A stretch of 46,057 nt of DNA from Acidobacterium sp. S8 (GCF_009765985.1 NZ_LMUM01000025.1:1-46057); one strand, 5' to 3'; counted from the first letter of the stretch, positions 17,181 through 26,533 are shown. Notes: generated from the sequence alone by a model not told the origin. Numbers and translations: made by a program.

Positions 17181-17202
17181 AATTAGATAAGAGAGATTTG
17201 CC

Positions 17203-17682
17203 ATGCGCCACCGCAATGCAGGATACAAACTCGGACGCAACACCAGCCACCGCCGCGCTCTGCTGCGCAACCTGGTCACGTCCATCATTCTGGAAGACCG
17301 CGTCGAGACGACCATCGCCAAGGCGAAGGCAGCGCGGCCTCACGTAGAGAAGTTGATCACCCTGGGCAAGAAGGGCGACCTGCATGCACGGCGTCAGGCT
17401 CTTTCTTACCTCCAGACCCGCGATGCAGTCACGCGGCTGTTTGACACCGTGGCCCCGCGCTACGGCGACCGCAATGGCGGCTACCTGCGCATTGTGCGCC
17501 GTGGCTTCCAGAAGGGCGACGGCGCCGAGAAGGCATTCATCGAGCTGCTCGGAGCGGAGGCGATTCTCGACGAGAAGCGTCAGAAGCGCGCAGAAGCCCG
17601 CACCAAGCGCCGTGAAGAGCTGCAGAAGGCTATGGCCGAAGAGCAGCAGGCAGCTGGCGGCGAAGGCAACGAACAGGCTTAA
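17203..17682 (+). CDS. rplQ: 50S ribosomal protein L17
   Basis: L17 starts MRHRNAGYKLGRNTSHRRAL and contains RNLVTSIILEDRVETTIAKAK, both standard. It lies near the tunnel exit. The protein is 159 residues, longer than the about 120-130 usual, because of a charged C-terminal stretch rich in Glu, Gln, Lys and Ala after residue 120. It is the last gene of the ribosomal cluster and is followed by a strong terminator. Confidence 0.98.
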   Translation: MRHRNAGYKLGRNTSHRRALLRNLVTSIILEDRVETTIAKAKAARPHVEKLITLGKKGDLHARRQALSYLQTRDAVTRLFDTVAPRYGDRNGGYLRIVRRGFQKGDGAEKAFIELLGAEAILDEKRQKRAEARTKRREELQKAMAEEQQAAGGEGNEQA

Positions 17683-17708
17683 TTCCGCTCGTAAGTTCGC
17701 GGACACGA

Positions 17709-17737
17709 CGCACCTCGATACTGAGGTGCGTTTTTAT
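17709..17737 (+). terminator. Intrinsic terminator of the ribosomal cluster
   Basis: CGCACCTC (17709-17716) pairs perfectly with GAGGTGCG (17723-17730) around GATACT, followed at once by TTTTTAT. It stands 27 nt after the rplQ stop. The T-tract runs into the 3' end of the convergent gene on the - strand. Confidence 0.88.
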
Positions 17738-19383
17738 TTGGGCTGGACTTCCAGCGCTTCGCTCAACTGGGTCGTCTGTGGATTCTGCTCGGTGATGCTG
17801 ACCTGCTGTCCTCGCTGCGCGTAATGCCGGATCACATCCGGCTGTGCCCAGTCGAGTGACCAACCATCCTGAATGGCGACGACAGTGTACTTTCCCGGTT
17901 CGACATTCTTCAGCACGAAGTTACCGTCGGAATCGGATTGAGCGCGGCGGAAATAATCGCGGTCGCGCACCGGATCGGCCGGCATCAAGACGATCATCGC
18001 TCCGGGTGTAACGACGCCGTTTTGCTTGGCAAAGCCTGAGACGGACAGCCCGAGGTCTTCATAGATAGTTGCCGCCAGCGTTGCCGAACCGCTGCCGATC
18101 GTTATCTGGCGATGTCCAATCTGTGCGCCATTTGCCATCATCTTTGATACGTGAAAACGCTTGCCGCCGCCTGCGATATTCAACCGGTAGACACCCGGCG
18201 CAACGCCGTGGATGGTGAAGCCGCCATCGTTTTCGAGTCGGGTGCCACCGCTGACACGATCCTCTAGCGTCACTAGGGAGACGAACAGATTATCTGGCAA
18301 CGTACCACCGGAAGCTGGTGCCAGCTTGCCCGAAACGTCCGCCAGCGCCGAGCCGGTAGAAAGATCGATTGCCTGATCCGTACTCGCATCGACAGTAACG
18401 ACTTTGCCGGGATTGCCATCTCTTTCAGGTACGCGCAACTCATATTGGCCCGGAGGCACGCTGATTTCCATTCCTCGCCGAGCCCCGATGAATGGCGAGA
18501 AGATAAGCGGTTCGGTTAGCCCGAAGACTTGGTGCTCGATCGGAGGCATAGAGAATCCGGATCGTCCGCCCTCCGGCGTCTGCGGTGTCTGCACCGTCAA
18601 GTGCAAGGCAGGGATGGGGTGCAGCGAGAAATTAATGACTAAGTGTTCTCCGCCTTTGATTGGAATTGGTGCGGCAGATTTTTCATCTGTTGTGTCCGGA
18701 TAGAACTCCGTCGCGTAGACAAGGTCCATAGGTGAAAGGGTCAGGCTGGTATTCCCACCCGTCGAGTCTCGATTTGCAGCCATAGAGCGGATTCGTGCAC
18801 GCACCGAATACCAGGTCTGCCCGGTTGCAGACACAAAGTAATTCCCCGGCTCCAGACCGGCAAATTCATAGGCTCCGGATTCGTCTACATTCGCCGCGCG
18901 TACTCGTTGTACACGCTCTTCGCCGGTGCGATTGCTGTCGCGGTAAAGTGTAACCACTCCATGTCCAACCGGATCTCCGGTATCTTCCGCCACAGTTCCG
19001 GCGATAACACCGCCAGGAACCAGCTTCAGTTGAAGATTCGCGCAGCAATCCTGACCTGCGCCTGTCACCAGCGCCGTCGTGAAATTATCATGCGCATCAT
19101 AGGCAGTCGTAATATAGCCGCGGTGCGAGCCACACAGAATGTATCTGTCAGCAGGTATACGGAGGAACTGAAAGTTCCCGTTTTCGTCAGTTGTGACAGA
19201 GGCGAACAGAGAACCGTCCTTTGCCTGCTCCAGTGACACGGTAGCGTGGGAGAGCGGCGAGCCGGTAGCTGCATTCACCGCTTTTCCCGTAATACTGCTG
19301 GATGTCTGCGCGGTCGCGCCGATGCAGCACGCAATCGCCGCGCAACAGGCGAGCAGAAGATGCCTCATGCCAATCCGGATCAT
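17734..19383 (-). CDS. Exported protein with carboxypeptidase-regulatory-like repeats (second of pair)
   Basis: The 549-residue protein begins with a hydrophobic signal region and a probable cleavage after GATAQ (about 26). It continues with beta-sandwich repeats of the carboxypeptidase regulatory type: SITGKAVNAATGSPLSHATV near the start, then GAYEFAGLEPGNYFVSATG and, near the end, GNFVLKNVEPGKYTVVA. No catalytic residues are visible, so it is probably a surface or periplasmic binding/adhesive protein. Its ATG overlaps the TGA of the upstream 549-residue gene (ATGA), so the two are translationally coupled. A start at an internal Met (19368) is possible. Function unknown. Confidence 0.85.
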   Translation of the reverse strand: MIRIGMRHLLLACCAAIACCIGATAQTSSSITGKAVNAATGSPLSHATVSLEQAKDGSLFASVTTDENGNFQFLRIPADRYILCGSHRGYITTAYDAHDNFTTALVTGAGQDCCANLQLKLVPGGVIAGTVAEDTGDPVGHGVVTLYRDSNRTGEERVQRVRAANVDESGAYEFAGLEPGNYFVSATGQTWYSVRARIRSMAANRDSTGGNTSLTLSPMDLVYATEFYPDTTDEKSAAPIPIKGGEHLVINFSLHPIPALHLTVQTPQTPEGGRSGFSMPPIEHQVFGLTEPLIFSPFIGARRGMEISVPPGQYELRVPERDGNPGKVVTVDASTDQAIDLSTGSALADVSGKLAPASGGTLPDNLFVSLVTLEDRVSGGTRLENDGGFTIHGVAPGVYRLNIAGGGKRFHVSKMMANGAQIGHRQITIGSGSATLAATIYEDLGLSVSGFAKQNGVVTPGAMIVLMPADPVRDRDYFRRAQSDSDGNFVLKNVEPGKYTVVAIQDGWSLDWAQPDVIRHYAQRGQQVSITEQNPQTTQLSEALEVQPK

Positions 19384-21029
19384 TGGCTCCCACCATTTGC
19401 GGCGGTGATATCTAGCGTGATCTGCGCTGAAGCTCCTGCGGCAAGAGTGACCGTCTGACCCTTGCCTACCAGTGCGCGAACGGCATCCTGGCTGCTGAGG
19501 TCCAGTTGTTGTGGTGCATCAAATGCGATCACCCGATAGGATCCCGGAGGTAGATTCGATATCTGCGTCGCCTGTGTGATGCGCATGTTTTGCGGCACCT
19601 GCGCAGCTACAGAAGACTCGGGAATAAGGGAGACATATGCCGTAGGCTCGGCGTTTCCAGCCGTTCCCGCAGGCTGTTGCAGTGCGATGCTCAGAGTGGC
19701 TCCATCGTCGCGAAGCGTAATGTCAATGGGCGACGACGAGCCGCCTGGGCCCACAACCAACGGTTGCTGCGTAAGATCGACTCCGCCGCTGGTGATAGAA
19801 GCGACGTAGCCCTGGAAGCTGTTGGTCTGCACCCAGTAGCTGCCGGGACGAACATTTTCAAGAATAAAAGCCGAGCTGTCCGTGCTGTTGGGCGCGTGAC
19901 GCAGATTGCCGCCTGCAAAGTTGGCTACGTTTCCGCTGATACGCTGCAGCGTCAGATTGACTCCCGCTGAGAACCACTCTGGCGGGTTGCCGTCAGCAAA
20001 AGTCACCGTAGTGTGATTCTGGTTTGTAAATTCACGGTGGATAGTCACAGGGATCGAATTGAGAGGAAGCAGCACCAGACCTGCGCTTACAGGCCCATTT
20101 TGCACCGTGATCTGCGCGTTGCCGAATTGAGGCGTCAATCCAAACGACTCTCCCTCCAACCGGTATATGCCTTTAGGCAGATTCAAATGCACATCCCGGT
20201 CGCGCTGGTTGTATCGCGAAGGATAGGGCAGAGGGTGCCCAGCGAGGTCGTATATCTGCACATTCGCACCTCGCCCGCTATTTGAAACTGAAACGGTTAC
20301 AGAATAAAAAGGCTCGTGCGTCAGCAGCATATCCGCCTGAAGATGCTGTCCGGGGCGCACTGTGAGAGCTGCGTCTCCGCTTGAATCCGCCCCGCCGGGG
20401 AAATACTCAGGCGGATATCCCCAATGCGGATGGTCTCCCATCGGTTCCGGATCCGGATCGACTGAACCAGACGTGTAGACGCGATAGGCCCCGGGCTCCA
20501 GGTTGCCGAAGAAAAAGCCACCGTCACTGTTCGTCATGCGGCTCTGCCCCTGCTGCCAGAATGAGCGGCCATTCTGGATATCTTTTTTCAGCAGGTGGAC
20601 CTGAATGTTCTCAGCCGAATCGGAAGTGGAGAGCGTGATCTGGCCGCTGATCGCGCCGGTAGGCAGAAGTGCGAGGGTCGCGTCTTCCGCGTTGGGGCCA
20701 GCCTGCACATGTTGCGTCTCCTGCTGGCTCCCCGATGCGGAACCGGTAAAGCCGGGACGCATGACCGTCAGAAGACAGGAGCCAGCGGGAACATGTGGAA
20801 ACTCAAAGTGCCCCTCGCTGTCCGTAAACACTGCATCGGAGGACTGCCCCTGCATCGTAACCAGCGCGCGGGCAATCGGCTGCCCCGAGAATTTATTGAT
20901 GACAATTCCGCGCACCGGATATGTCTGCTGTTGTTGCGGTGCAGCATCATCCTGAGCCGCCAGGGGCAGGCAGCACAGCGAGAGGCATAGCAGCAGACGA
21001 AGTATCAACACGGCTGAAAGACGGCCCAT
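19380..21029 (-). CDS. Exported protein with carboxypeptidase-regulatory-like repeats (first of pair)
   Basis: The start at 21029 gives MGRLSAVLILRLLLCLSLC, a signal peptide ending near PLAAQ. The longer upstream frame would run into guaB and encodes nothing recognisable. The mature part holds repeats of the carboxypeptidase regulatory type: YPVRGIVINKFSGQPIARAL, FFFGNLEPGAYRVYTSG and a late FILENVRPGSYWVQTN. There is no peptidase active site. The protein is exactly as long (549 residues) as the downstream gene, with which it overlaps by four bases, which suggests an old tandem duplication. It probably acts outside the inner membrane; the ligand is unknown. Confidence 0.83.
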   Translation of the reverse strand: MGRLSAVLILRLLLCLSLCCLPLAAQDDAAPQQQQTYPVRGIVINKFSGQPIARALVTMQGQSSDAVFTDSEGHFEFPHVPAGSCLLTVMRPGFTGSASGSQQETQHVQAGPNAEDATLALLPTGAISGQITLSTSDSAENIQVHLLKKDIQNGRSFWQQGQSRMTNSDGGFFFGNLEPGAYRVYTSGSVDPDPEPMGDHPHWGYPPEYFPGGADSSGDAALTVRPGQHLQADMLLTHEPFYSVTVSVSNSGRGANVQIYDLAGHPLPYPSRYNQRDRDVHLNLPKGIYRLEGESFGLTPQFGNAQITVQNGPVSAGLVLLPLNSIPVTIHREFTNQNHTTVTFADGNPPEWFSAGVNLTLQRISGNVANFAGGNLRHAPNSTDSSAFILENVRPGSYWVQTNSFQGYVASITSGGVDLTQQPLVVGPGGSSSPIDITLRDDGATLSIALQQPAGTAGNAEPTAYVSLIPESSVAAQVPQNMRITQATQISNLPPGSYRVIAFDAPQQLDLSSQDAVRALVGKGQTVTLAAGASAQITLDITAANGGSQ

Positions 21030-21073
21030 GATGCGAAAAGGCTTCACGCTCCGATGATGAAAATTATGCCGGA

Positions 21074-21110
21074 AAGCAAACAGCGCCTGAAGATGATCTT
21101 CAGACGCTGT
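21074..21110 (-). terminator. Probable terminator of guaB
   Basis: On the - strand ACAGCG-T-CTGAAGAT can pair with ATCTTCAG-G-CGCTGT (14 pairs around one mismatch), followed by TTGCTTTCC. It lies 23 nt after the guaB stop and separates guaB from the exported-protein pair downstream. The T-run is imperfect. Confidence 0.6.
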
Positions 21111-21132
21111 AGAGTTTGAGAAGTCATCCGGA

Positions 21133-22656
21133 TTACTCGACGTGGTAGTTCGGGGCCTCGCGGGTAATGATGACATCGTGGACATGACTTTCACGCAGGC
21201 CAGCGTTCGATATGCGGATAAAGCGCGACTTCGTCTGCAGCTCCTCAATGGTTGCGCAACCCAAATAGCCCATGCCGGAGCGCAGTCCGCCAACCAGTTG
21301 ATAAACCATCGCTTCCAGCGGTCCACGATGCGGCACGCGACCCTCGATGCCTTCCGGAACGAACTTCGCCAGGCGGTTCTGGCCGTTGCGCTCCCGCGCG
21401 ACCACCCCTTCGGTGCTCGCCGGAGCTTCTTCAAGATCACGGCTGCTCTGAAAATAACGCTCGCCCGATCCCTGTGACATAGCGGAGAGCGATCCCATGC
21501 CGCGATAGGCCTTGAATGACCGTCCCTGGTAAAGAATGGTTTCGCCGGGGCTCTCGTCCACGCCCGCGAAAAGCGAACCGATCATCACGCTGCTGGCGCC
21601 TGCAGCAATCGCCTTGGCCACGTCGCCGGAATACTTGATGCCGCCGTCGGCGATCACGGGAACATTGTGCTCGCGGCCAGCTTTGTAGGCTTCGCTGATG
21701 GCAGTGATCTGCGGCATGCCTGCGCCTGTAACCATGCGCGTGGTGCAAATGGATCCGGGACCGATGCCGACCTTGAGGCCGTCCGCGCCAGCGTCAATCA
21801 GCGCCTTTGCGCCTTCATAGGTGGCAATATTTCCGGCAAGCAAATCTACGTCAGGAAAGCGCTTTTTGACCTCGCGGACGGCTTCGAGCACGCGCGAAGA
21901 ATGCCCGTGGGCGGAATCGATTGACAGCACATCGACGCGGTTCTGCACCAGAGCAGCGGCGCGTTCCAGAAAGTCGCCGGTTGCACCAATGGCAGCGCCT
22001 ACACGCAGGCGGCCCTGATCGTCTTTCGCAGCACTCGGATATTTCAGCTTCTTCTGGATGTCCTTAACAGTGATGAGGCCCTTGAGCTCGTACTGGTCGT
22101 TGACGACGAGAAGCTTTTCCACGCGGTGTTTGTGCAGAATCAGCTCGGCCTCTTCCAATGTGGTCCCCACCGGAACCGTGATGAGGTTCTCTTTCGTCAT
22201 CACGTCGGCAATAGGAATATCGGTGCGTGTTTCAAAACGAAGGTCGCGGTTGGTAAGAATACCCACCAGTTTGCGATCCTTCGTTACCGGCACGCCCGAA
22301 ATTTTGTACTTCCGCATCACATCCAGCGCGTCTGAGATGAGCTGGTCGGGAGTGATCGTCACCGGATCGACGATCATGCCGCTTTCCGAGCGCTTTACCT
22401 TATCGATCTCCCCGGCCTGCTGTTCGATAGTCAGGTTGCGATGCACGATGCCGATACCGCCCTGCTGCGCCATGGCGATCGCGAGACGCGACTCGGTCAC
22501 GGTGTCCATCGCAGCGCTTAAAAGCGGTGTATTCAACAGGATACGGTTGGTGAGCTTGGTTTGTGTGCTTACCAGTGCAGGAACAACTTCACTATAGGCG
22601 GGTACCAGCAAAACGTCGTCAAACGTTAAGGCTTCGGGGACGGGATGTTCGATCAT
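21133..22656 (-). CDS. guaB: Inosine-5'-monophosphate dehydrogenase
   Basis: IMPDH oxidises IMP to XMP with NAD+, the committed step to GMP. The 507-residue protein has the barrel start [13 protein letters not shown] (about 10-22). Two CBS domains interrupt the barrel (about 95-205; e.g. [20 protein letters not shown]). The catalytic loop [11 protein letters not shown] has Cys304, and the flap is near [18 protein letters not shown]. Length is normal. It is divergent from the lipoprotein gene at 22824, and a hairpin (22669-22686) lies just upstream of its start. Confidence 0.98.
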   Translation of the reverse strand: MIEHPVPEALTFDDVLLVPAYSEVVPALVSTQTKLTNRILLNTPLLSAAMDTVTESRLAIAMAQQGGIGIVHRNLTIEQQAGEIDKVKRSESGMIVDPVTITPDQLISDALDVMRKYKISGVPVTKDRKLVGILTNRDLRFETRTDIPIADVMTKENLITVPVGTTLEEAELILHKHRVEKLLVVNDQYELKGLITVKDIQKKLKYPSAAKDDQGRLRVGAAIGATGDFLERAAALVQNRVDVLSIDSAHGHSSRVLEAVREVKKRFPDVDLLAGNIATYEGAKALIDAGADGLKVGIGPGSICTTRMVTGAGMPQITAISEAYKAGREHNVPVIADGGIKYSGDVAKAIAAGASSVMIGSLFAGVDESPGETILYQGRSFKAYRGMGSLSAMSQGSGERYFQSSRDLEEAPASTEGVVARERNGQNRLAKFVPEGIEGRVPHRGPLEAMVYQLVGGLRSGMGYLGCATIEELQTKSRFIRISNAGLRESHVHDVIITREAPNYHVE

Positions 22657-22668
22657 TGTGTTCCGTGT

Positions 22669-22686
22669 GCGAAGATGCTTCTTCGC
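22669..22686 (-). promoter_or_regulatory. Hairpin in the guaB 5' leader
   Basis: GCGAAGA and TCTTCGC pair around a four-base loop, 13 nt upstream of the guaB ATG. The divergent spacer (22657-22823) must hold promoters for guaB and the lipoprotein gene, but no convincing -35/-10 pair was found by eye. Confidence 0.3.
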
Positions 22687-22823
22687 GGGCTAGAGGCCGG
22701 GTATACGGCAATTTCCTAAATGGTTCCTACGATTGTAGTGGGGTTGTGGAAACTGGGCAAACTTTAGGGGAACCGCGCCCTGTCTCGAACCGTATCTCCA
22801 GTGAACGAAAATCAGGAGCCGAA

Positions 22824-23531
22824 ATGGCCCAACGCATCCCTTATGTATTGATCCGCCGGACGTTATGTTTGCTGGCTGTTGCCCTGCTGGCCTCTTGTAC
22901 GGCGCTTCGGGCGGACGATTCGAACTGCAATGGCGAACCGGTAACGAACCGCGAGTTTCAGCAACAGCCAGGAGATGTGCTCGACGCCCGCCATCTTGAA
23001 ATTGCGCGAACATTCTCGGGAGCTGGCACACTGAGCGTAAACGTCTGCAATGCACAGTTGCGGGTGCTTACACGACCCGATGCCAAAGATCTGAAGCTCT
23101 CCGTCGAATTGGAAGAGAAAACCGCCAGCCCCGCTCCCGAGTACATTCAGAAGCTGGTTGTTACGCCAGACAATGCCGCGATTCACCTGAAGTTTCCGAA
23201 CGGCTCTCACGCTGTGGTCACGCTGACCGTTCCGATGAACAAAGGATTGAACAGCGAGTTCAACCTCGGCAAGGGCGATCTGAATTTCAACGCGATTGGC
23301 AGCGCGGGACAGCGCAACATCAACGTCGGCTATGGTCACGCCAAGCTATTGGTTGAAGGCGACAAAAGCTATGCAAGCATGCAGGTAAATATCGGCATGG
23401 GCTCATTGCATGATCACCGCCCCGGTGGCCACGACGGGCATTTTATCGTCAGCAGAAACTACAGCGGCGCAGGCGACGGCACGCTTGAAGTCAATGTCGG
23501 CATGGGCAGCATGGATATCTCGCAGGAATAG
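22824..23531 (+). CDS. Lipoprotein with adhesin-like beta repeats (DUF4097 type)
   Basis: The ATG at 22824 follows AGGAGCCGAA. The first 25 residues are a lipoprotein signal (hydrophobic run then LLASC, Cys25), so the protein is anchored to a membrane. The mature 210 residues contain short Gly-rich beta segments such as FNLGKGDLNF, NVGYGHAKLLV, QVNIGMGSL and VNVGMGSM, the repeating pattern of putative auto-transporter-like adhesin domains. The following gene encodes a related protein. Function is not known; a structural or surface role is inferred. Confidence 0.8.
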   Translation: MAQRIPYVLIRRTLCLLAVALLASCTALRADDSNCNGEPVTNREFQQQPGDVLDARHLEIARTFSGAGTLSVNVCNAQLRVLTRPDAKDLKLSVELEEKTASPAPEYIQKLVVTPDNAAIHLKFPNGSHAVVTLTVPMNKGLNSEFNLGKGDLNFNAIGSAGQRNINVGYGHAKLLVEGDKSYASMQVNIGMGSLHDHRPGGHDGHFIVSRNYSGAGDGTLEVNVGMGSMDISQE

Positions 23532-23538
23532 AGGCACT

Positions 23539-24186
23539 ATGAAATTTGCAGCTTTGTCGGTCATCATTCTTGCTGGCGCAGGCGCTTTGCACGCGCAGGA
23601 GACGGCGCCGCGACAGAAACTTGACTTGCCCAAACCGGCGCCATTCGTAGTGAGCAAGAGCCTTCCTGCAAACGGCACCCTGGTCATGCAGATGAATGTC
23701 GGTGAGGTACACGTGGTGCACAGCGACGACGAAAAGACGATTCGCCTCACCATCGACCCGCGTTCGTTCTACGACGACGCAACCGTGCAATCGTGGGTGC
23801 ATCGTTTCGATGTCGCAGGCGACCGTGCCACGATCGATTTGAAGTTGCCGAAGCATGAAGGCAACCATCAGGGCGCGAGTGTCACCATCAGTCTTCCCGC
23901 GCAAACCAATCTAAAGCTCGATCTCGGCATCGGCGATCTGTCGGTAAAGGGAATTGAGGGGAATAAAGAATTGCACGTCGGCATCGGTGATCTGGTTGTG
24001 GGTGTCACCGACGGAGCGAAATACAACGAAATCACTACCGGCACAAAGATCGGTGATGCGAGGGACGCCATTTCCCGGCAGAGCTCCGATGGATTTTTTC
24101 CAGCCACGAAGCGCATCTCATTGCAGGGTCCCTATAAATTGCACGCTACTGTGGGCATCGGCGATGTGAACGTCGTGCAGGAGTGA
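23539..24186 (+). CDS. Exported adhesin-like beta-repeat protein
   Basis: The 215-residue protein has a signal peptide (MKFAALSVIILAGAGALHAQ) and no lipobox. The rest repeats the scheme of the preceding gene: VMQMNVGEVHVVHSDDE, LKLDLGIGDLSVKG, LHVGIGDLVVGV and a final TVGIGDVNVVQE. It starts 7 nt after the upstream stop and is its probable paralogue, one lipid-anchored and one soluble or secreted. It is convergent with the DinB-like gene, with only 6 nt between stops. Function unknown. Confidence 0.8.
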   Translation: MKFAALSVIILAGAGALHAQETAPRQKLDLPKPAPFVVSKSLPANGTLVMQMNVGEVHVVHSDDEKTIRLTIDPRSFYDDATVQSWVHRFDVAGDRATIDLKLPKHEGNHQGASVTISLPAQTNLKLDLGIGDLSVKGIEGNKELHVGIGDLVVGVTDGAKYNEITTGTKIGDARDAISRQSSDGFFPATKRISLQGPYKLHATVGIGDVNVVQE

Positions 24187-24192
24187 TCCTCA

Positions 24193-24675
24193 TCACGCCT
24201 GTTGTATCTTCTCCAGCTGTTGCAGATGGTTCAAATCATGACCAGCCATCGTCTCCACAATTGTGGCAAAAGTCATCGGTCCGCGTTCTGGATGATTCAC
24301 AGTTTTGCCGCGATCGTCGTCGGACAGACCGTGGATGAGCGAAAGATTCCAGCGGCGCACTGCTGAAAAAGTGGCGACTGCCGCGCTGGCATCATACGAC
24401 GCATACGTGCGTGCCCAGTGCTCCTGATCGAAGGGTTGGATGACATGATTGTCTTCCGCCAGCGTCTGCCGCAGGCGAAAGGCAAAGGCGATTTCGCAAT
24501 CGGCGAGGTGCGCAAAGATTTCGCGCGGGCTCCACTTGCCGGGCGCCGGAGACTTTTCCAGTCCCGTGGGTCCCAATTGTTTGTAGAACTCAGCCAGTCT
24601 TGCCGCAGTGGAAGAGAGCACTTCCTGCGGGTCCCGGTCACCGAGAAATGTTGCGTAAGGATTCAGCACAGTCAC
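24193..24675 (-). CDS. DinB-family protein
   Basis: This 160-residue four-helix protein has the three-histidine pattern of the DinB/YfiT fold: His56 in REIFAHLADCE, and His146 and His150 in MAGHDLNHLQQLEKI. The GKWSPREI region (about 46-53) is typical of DinB_2 members. These are metal-binding and often thiol-transferase-like proteins, but most are uncharacterised. The start is GTG at 24675. It lies 56 nt after the aldolase gene on the same strand and may belong to that cluster. Confidence 0.85.
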   Translation of the reverse strand: MTVLNPYATFLGDRDPQEVLSSTAARLAEFYKQLGPTGLEKSPAPGKWSPREIFAHLADCEIAFAFRLRQTLAEDNHVIQPFDQEHWARTYASYDASAAVATFSAVRRWNLSLIHGLSDDDRGKTVNHPERGPMTFATIVETMAGHDLNHLQQLEKIQQA

Positions 24676-24731
24676 CGCCTGAGTGGGTTACCCCGTTGTA
24701 ACACACTTTCAAAGCAGTCTTTGTGGCCGGA

Positions 24732-25457
24732 TTACATCCTGCAATTCGAACGGTAGCGTAGACGCGCTTGCTGCAGCTTGCCGATTGCTTCTTCGCCCAG
24801 CGGAGTCGCGCAGCCCAGTTGATGAGCGGCCAGACACACCTGCGCAAAATGCTCCGTGGTTTCGAGCTTCATGAATGCGTCGAGAAGGTCCTGGCCATAG
24901 GTAACAAGCCCATGGTTGGCCATCAGAATCGCATCATGATCGAGCAGGTAAGGCTCCAGGCTTGCGCCCACTTCGTCTGTCCCGGTCGTGGCATAGGACG
25001 CAAGGGGAATCTTGCCGAGAGTCATCAGCAGCTCCGCGCACAATGGTTGGTCGAGTGCCATTCCGCAGGAGGCGAACGCCGTTGCAATCGGTGGGTGGGC
25101 ATGAACGACTGCCTGCACATCCGGGCGGGCAGCATATACCGCCACATGCATACCGATTTCGCTCGTGACATTGCGTGTGCCCGAAAGCAGTTTGCCGTTG
25201 AGATTGGCGATCACCATGTCCGAAGGACGCAGCAGGTATTTGCTGCAGCCGGTCGGCGTCGCCAGGATGCTTTCCTCATCAAGCCGCACCGAGAGGTTGC
25301 CTGAGGTGCCAGGAGCAAAACCCAGCCGATACATCCATTTGGAGAAGCGAGTCAGCTGCCGTCGGAGTTCACGTTCCGATCGCTCAATGTTGACGACTGA
25401 GCCCTGACGAGCCGGAGCAGCTGTTTCCATGAGAGTCATTGCAGGCTGGGACGTCAT
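24732..25457 (-). CDS. Class II aldolase/adducin-family protein
   Basis: Zinc-dependent aldolases of this family (fuculose-phosphate and rhamnulose-phosphate aldolases, ribulose-phosphate epimerase-like) use a Glu base and three His ligands. Here they are all present: phosphate loop TSGN (51-54), Glu100 in TSEIGMH, His119 and His121 in VVHAHPP, and His182 in ANHG. The first about 25 residues are extra. The ATG follows the radical SAM stop directly (TAA-ATG), so translation is coupled. The substrate cannot be told from sequence. Confidence 0.9.
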   Translation of the reverse strand: MTSQPAMTLMETAAPARQGSVVNIERSERELRRQLTRFSKWMYRLGFAPGTSGNLSVRLDEESILATPTGCSKYLLRPSDMVIANLNGKLLSGTRNVTSEIGMHVAVYAARPDVQAVVHAHPPIATAFASCGMALDQPLCAELLMTLGKIPLASYATTGTDEVGASLEPYLLDHDAILMANHGLVTYGQDLLDAFMKLETTEHFAQVCLAAHQLGCATPLGEEAIGKLQQARLRYRSNCRM

Positions 25458-26447
25458 TTACGCAACCTCTTTTTGAGAATTTCTGAGCTTATCTACGCCC
25501 CTGCCGATACGTTCGGAGGCGCGAAAGATCTTACCTAGGCCGATACCGCCGATTTCGAGATGTCCTACCGCCGCTAATCCCATCGATGCCATGCAGCCGC
25601 ATTGCGAGCAGTCAGGATTGCCGCCGAACTGGCAGGGAGTGACGCGGGTCTTAAGATCGGCGGAGACGATCTCGGTGGTGCGAGCAAAGATGCACTCGTC
25701 GGGAGATTTAGGTGGATGGAGAAATTCGCGCAGCACCCTCTCGCTCATATCGAGCACGGGGAAGCGGGTGCGCAGCTTGCCCAACTCTCCAATGACCCGG
25801 ACGCGCTCTTCAGGTGTCAGAATTTCCGGTCCTACAGCGCCATGCTGGGGCGTAAAAATACTCATCCAGATGCGTTTAATCTCCGGTATCTTGCTCCAGA
25901 AGGCAAGAAATTCCTCAAAATAGCCTTCGCGCTTCATCATCTGGCCGGTAATGGTGCTGTGAATCGTCACCCTGCTGCCCTGGATATTCTTCAAAATACG
26001 TTCGTAAGTAGCAGGTTTGCGCCGTTCATCGTGATCGGGTTGAAGTCCATCGATGGAAACCACGACGTTGAGTCGAGTGAACTTCGTCCAATGCATTGGG
26101 ATCGGGCGAAACGCGCTAGTTACAAGCTGAACATGAATACCGCGCTCATCGAGTTCTGGCAAGATTTTTTCTAGTTCCCTGTAACGGACCATGGGATCGC
26201 CCCCGACGATGGACACGTGGAGAGGGCGATGTTCGTCGACAAGAGCGAGCATCCGTACGACCAGTTCATCCTGTTTGTAGTCGGAGAGAACGCGGAGAGT
26301 AACGCCGTTTCCGCCCAGATGGGCGTCATCGTAGGCGTAGCATCCGGGGCAGCGCAGGGGGCATTCTCTTGTGATTTCAATGGACATCAGAGGCTTTCGA
26401 CCGCTGAGGATGGTGGACCAGGAGTGGAGCAGTTCTTGTGCCTTCAT
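25458..26447 (-). CDS. Radical SAM protein with C-terminal cysteine cluster
   Basis: The 329-residue protein carries CX3CX2C (C29, C33, C36 in ECPLRCPGCYAY) for the 4Fe-4S/SAM cluster and GGDP (82-85) as the GGE-type motif. VVVSIDG (about 128-134) follows later in the barrel. A second set (C252, C272, C280, C283, C285) near the end could hold an auxiliary Fe-S cluster, as in SPASM or Twitch enzymes. The ATG at 26447 is chosen over 26468 because AGAGGAATAC precedes it. Class II aldolase follows with no gap. Reaction unknown. Confidence 0.9.
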   Translation of the reverse strand: MKAQELLHSWSTILSGRKPLMSIEITRECPLRCPGCYAYDDAHLGGNGVTLRVLSDYKQDELVVRMLALVDEHRPLHVSIVGGDPMVRYRELEKILPELDERGIHVQLVTSAFRPIPMHWTKFTRLNVVVSIDGLQPDHDERRKPATYERILKNIQGSRVTIHSTITGQMMKREGYFEEFLAFWSKIPEIKRIWMSIFTPQHGAVGPEILTPEERVRVIGELGKLRTRFPVLDMSERVLREFLHPPKSPDECIFARTTEIVSADLKTRVTPCQFGGNPDCSQCGCMASMGLAAVGHLEIGGIGLGKIFRASERIGRGVDKLRNSQKEVA

Positions 26448-26533
26448 GTATTCCTCTGATGCTCCCATTTGGGGAAGCCATTTTTATCGACGTTTAACCA
26501 GGACGCAACGAAATCGACAAGAAATGCAGAGAA

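Noticed and set aside
21030-21440. Upstream in-frame extension (137 residues) of the first carboxypeptidase-regulatory-like protein
   Set aside because: It overlaps the end of guaB and passes through the guaB terminator hairpin, and the signal peptide begins only at 21029.
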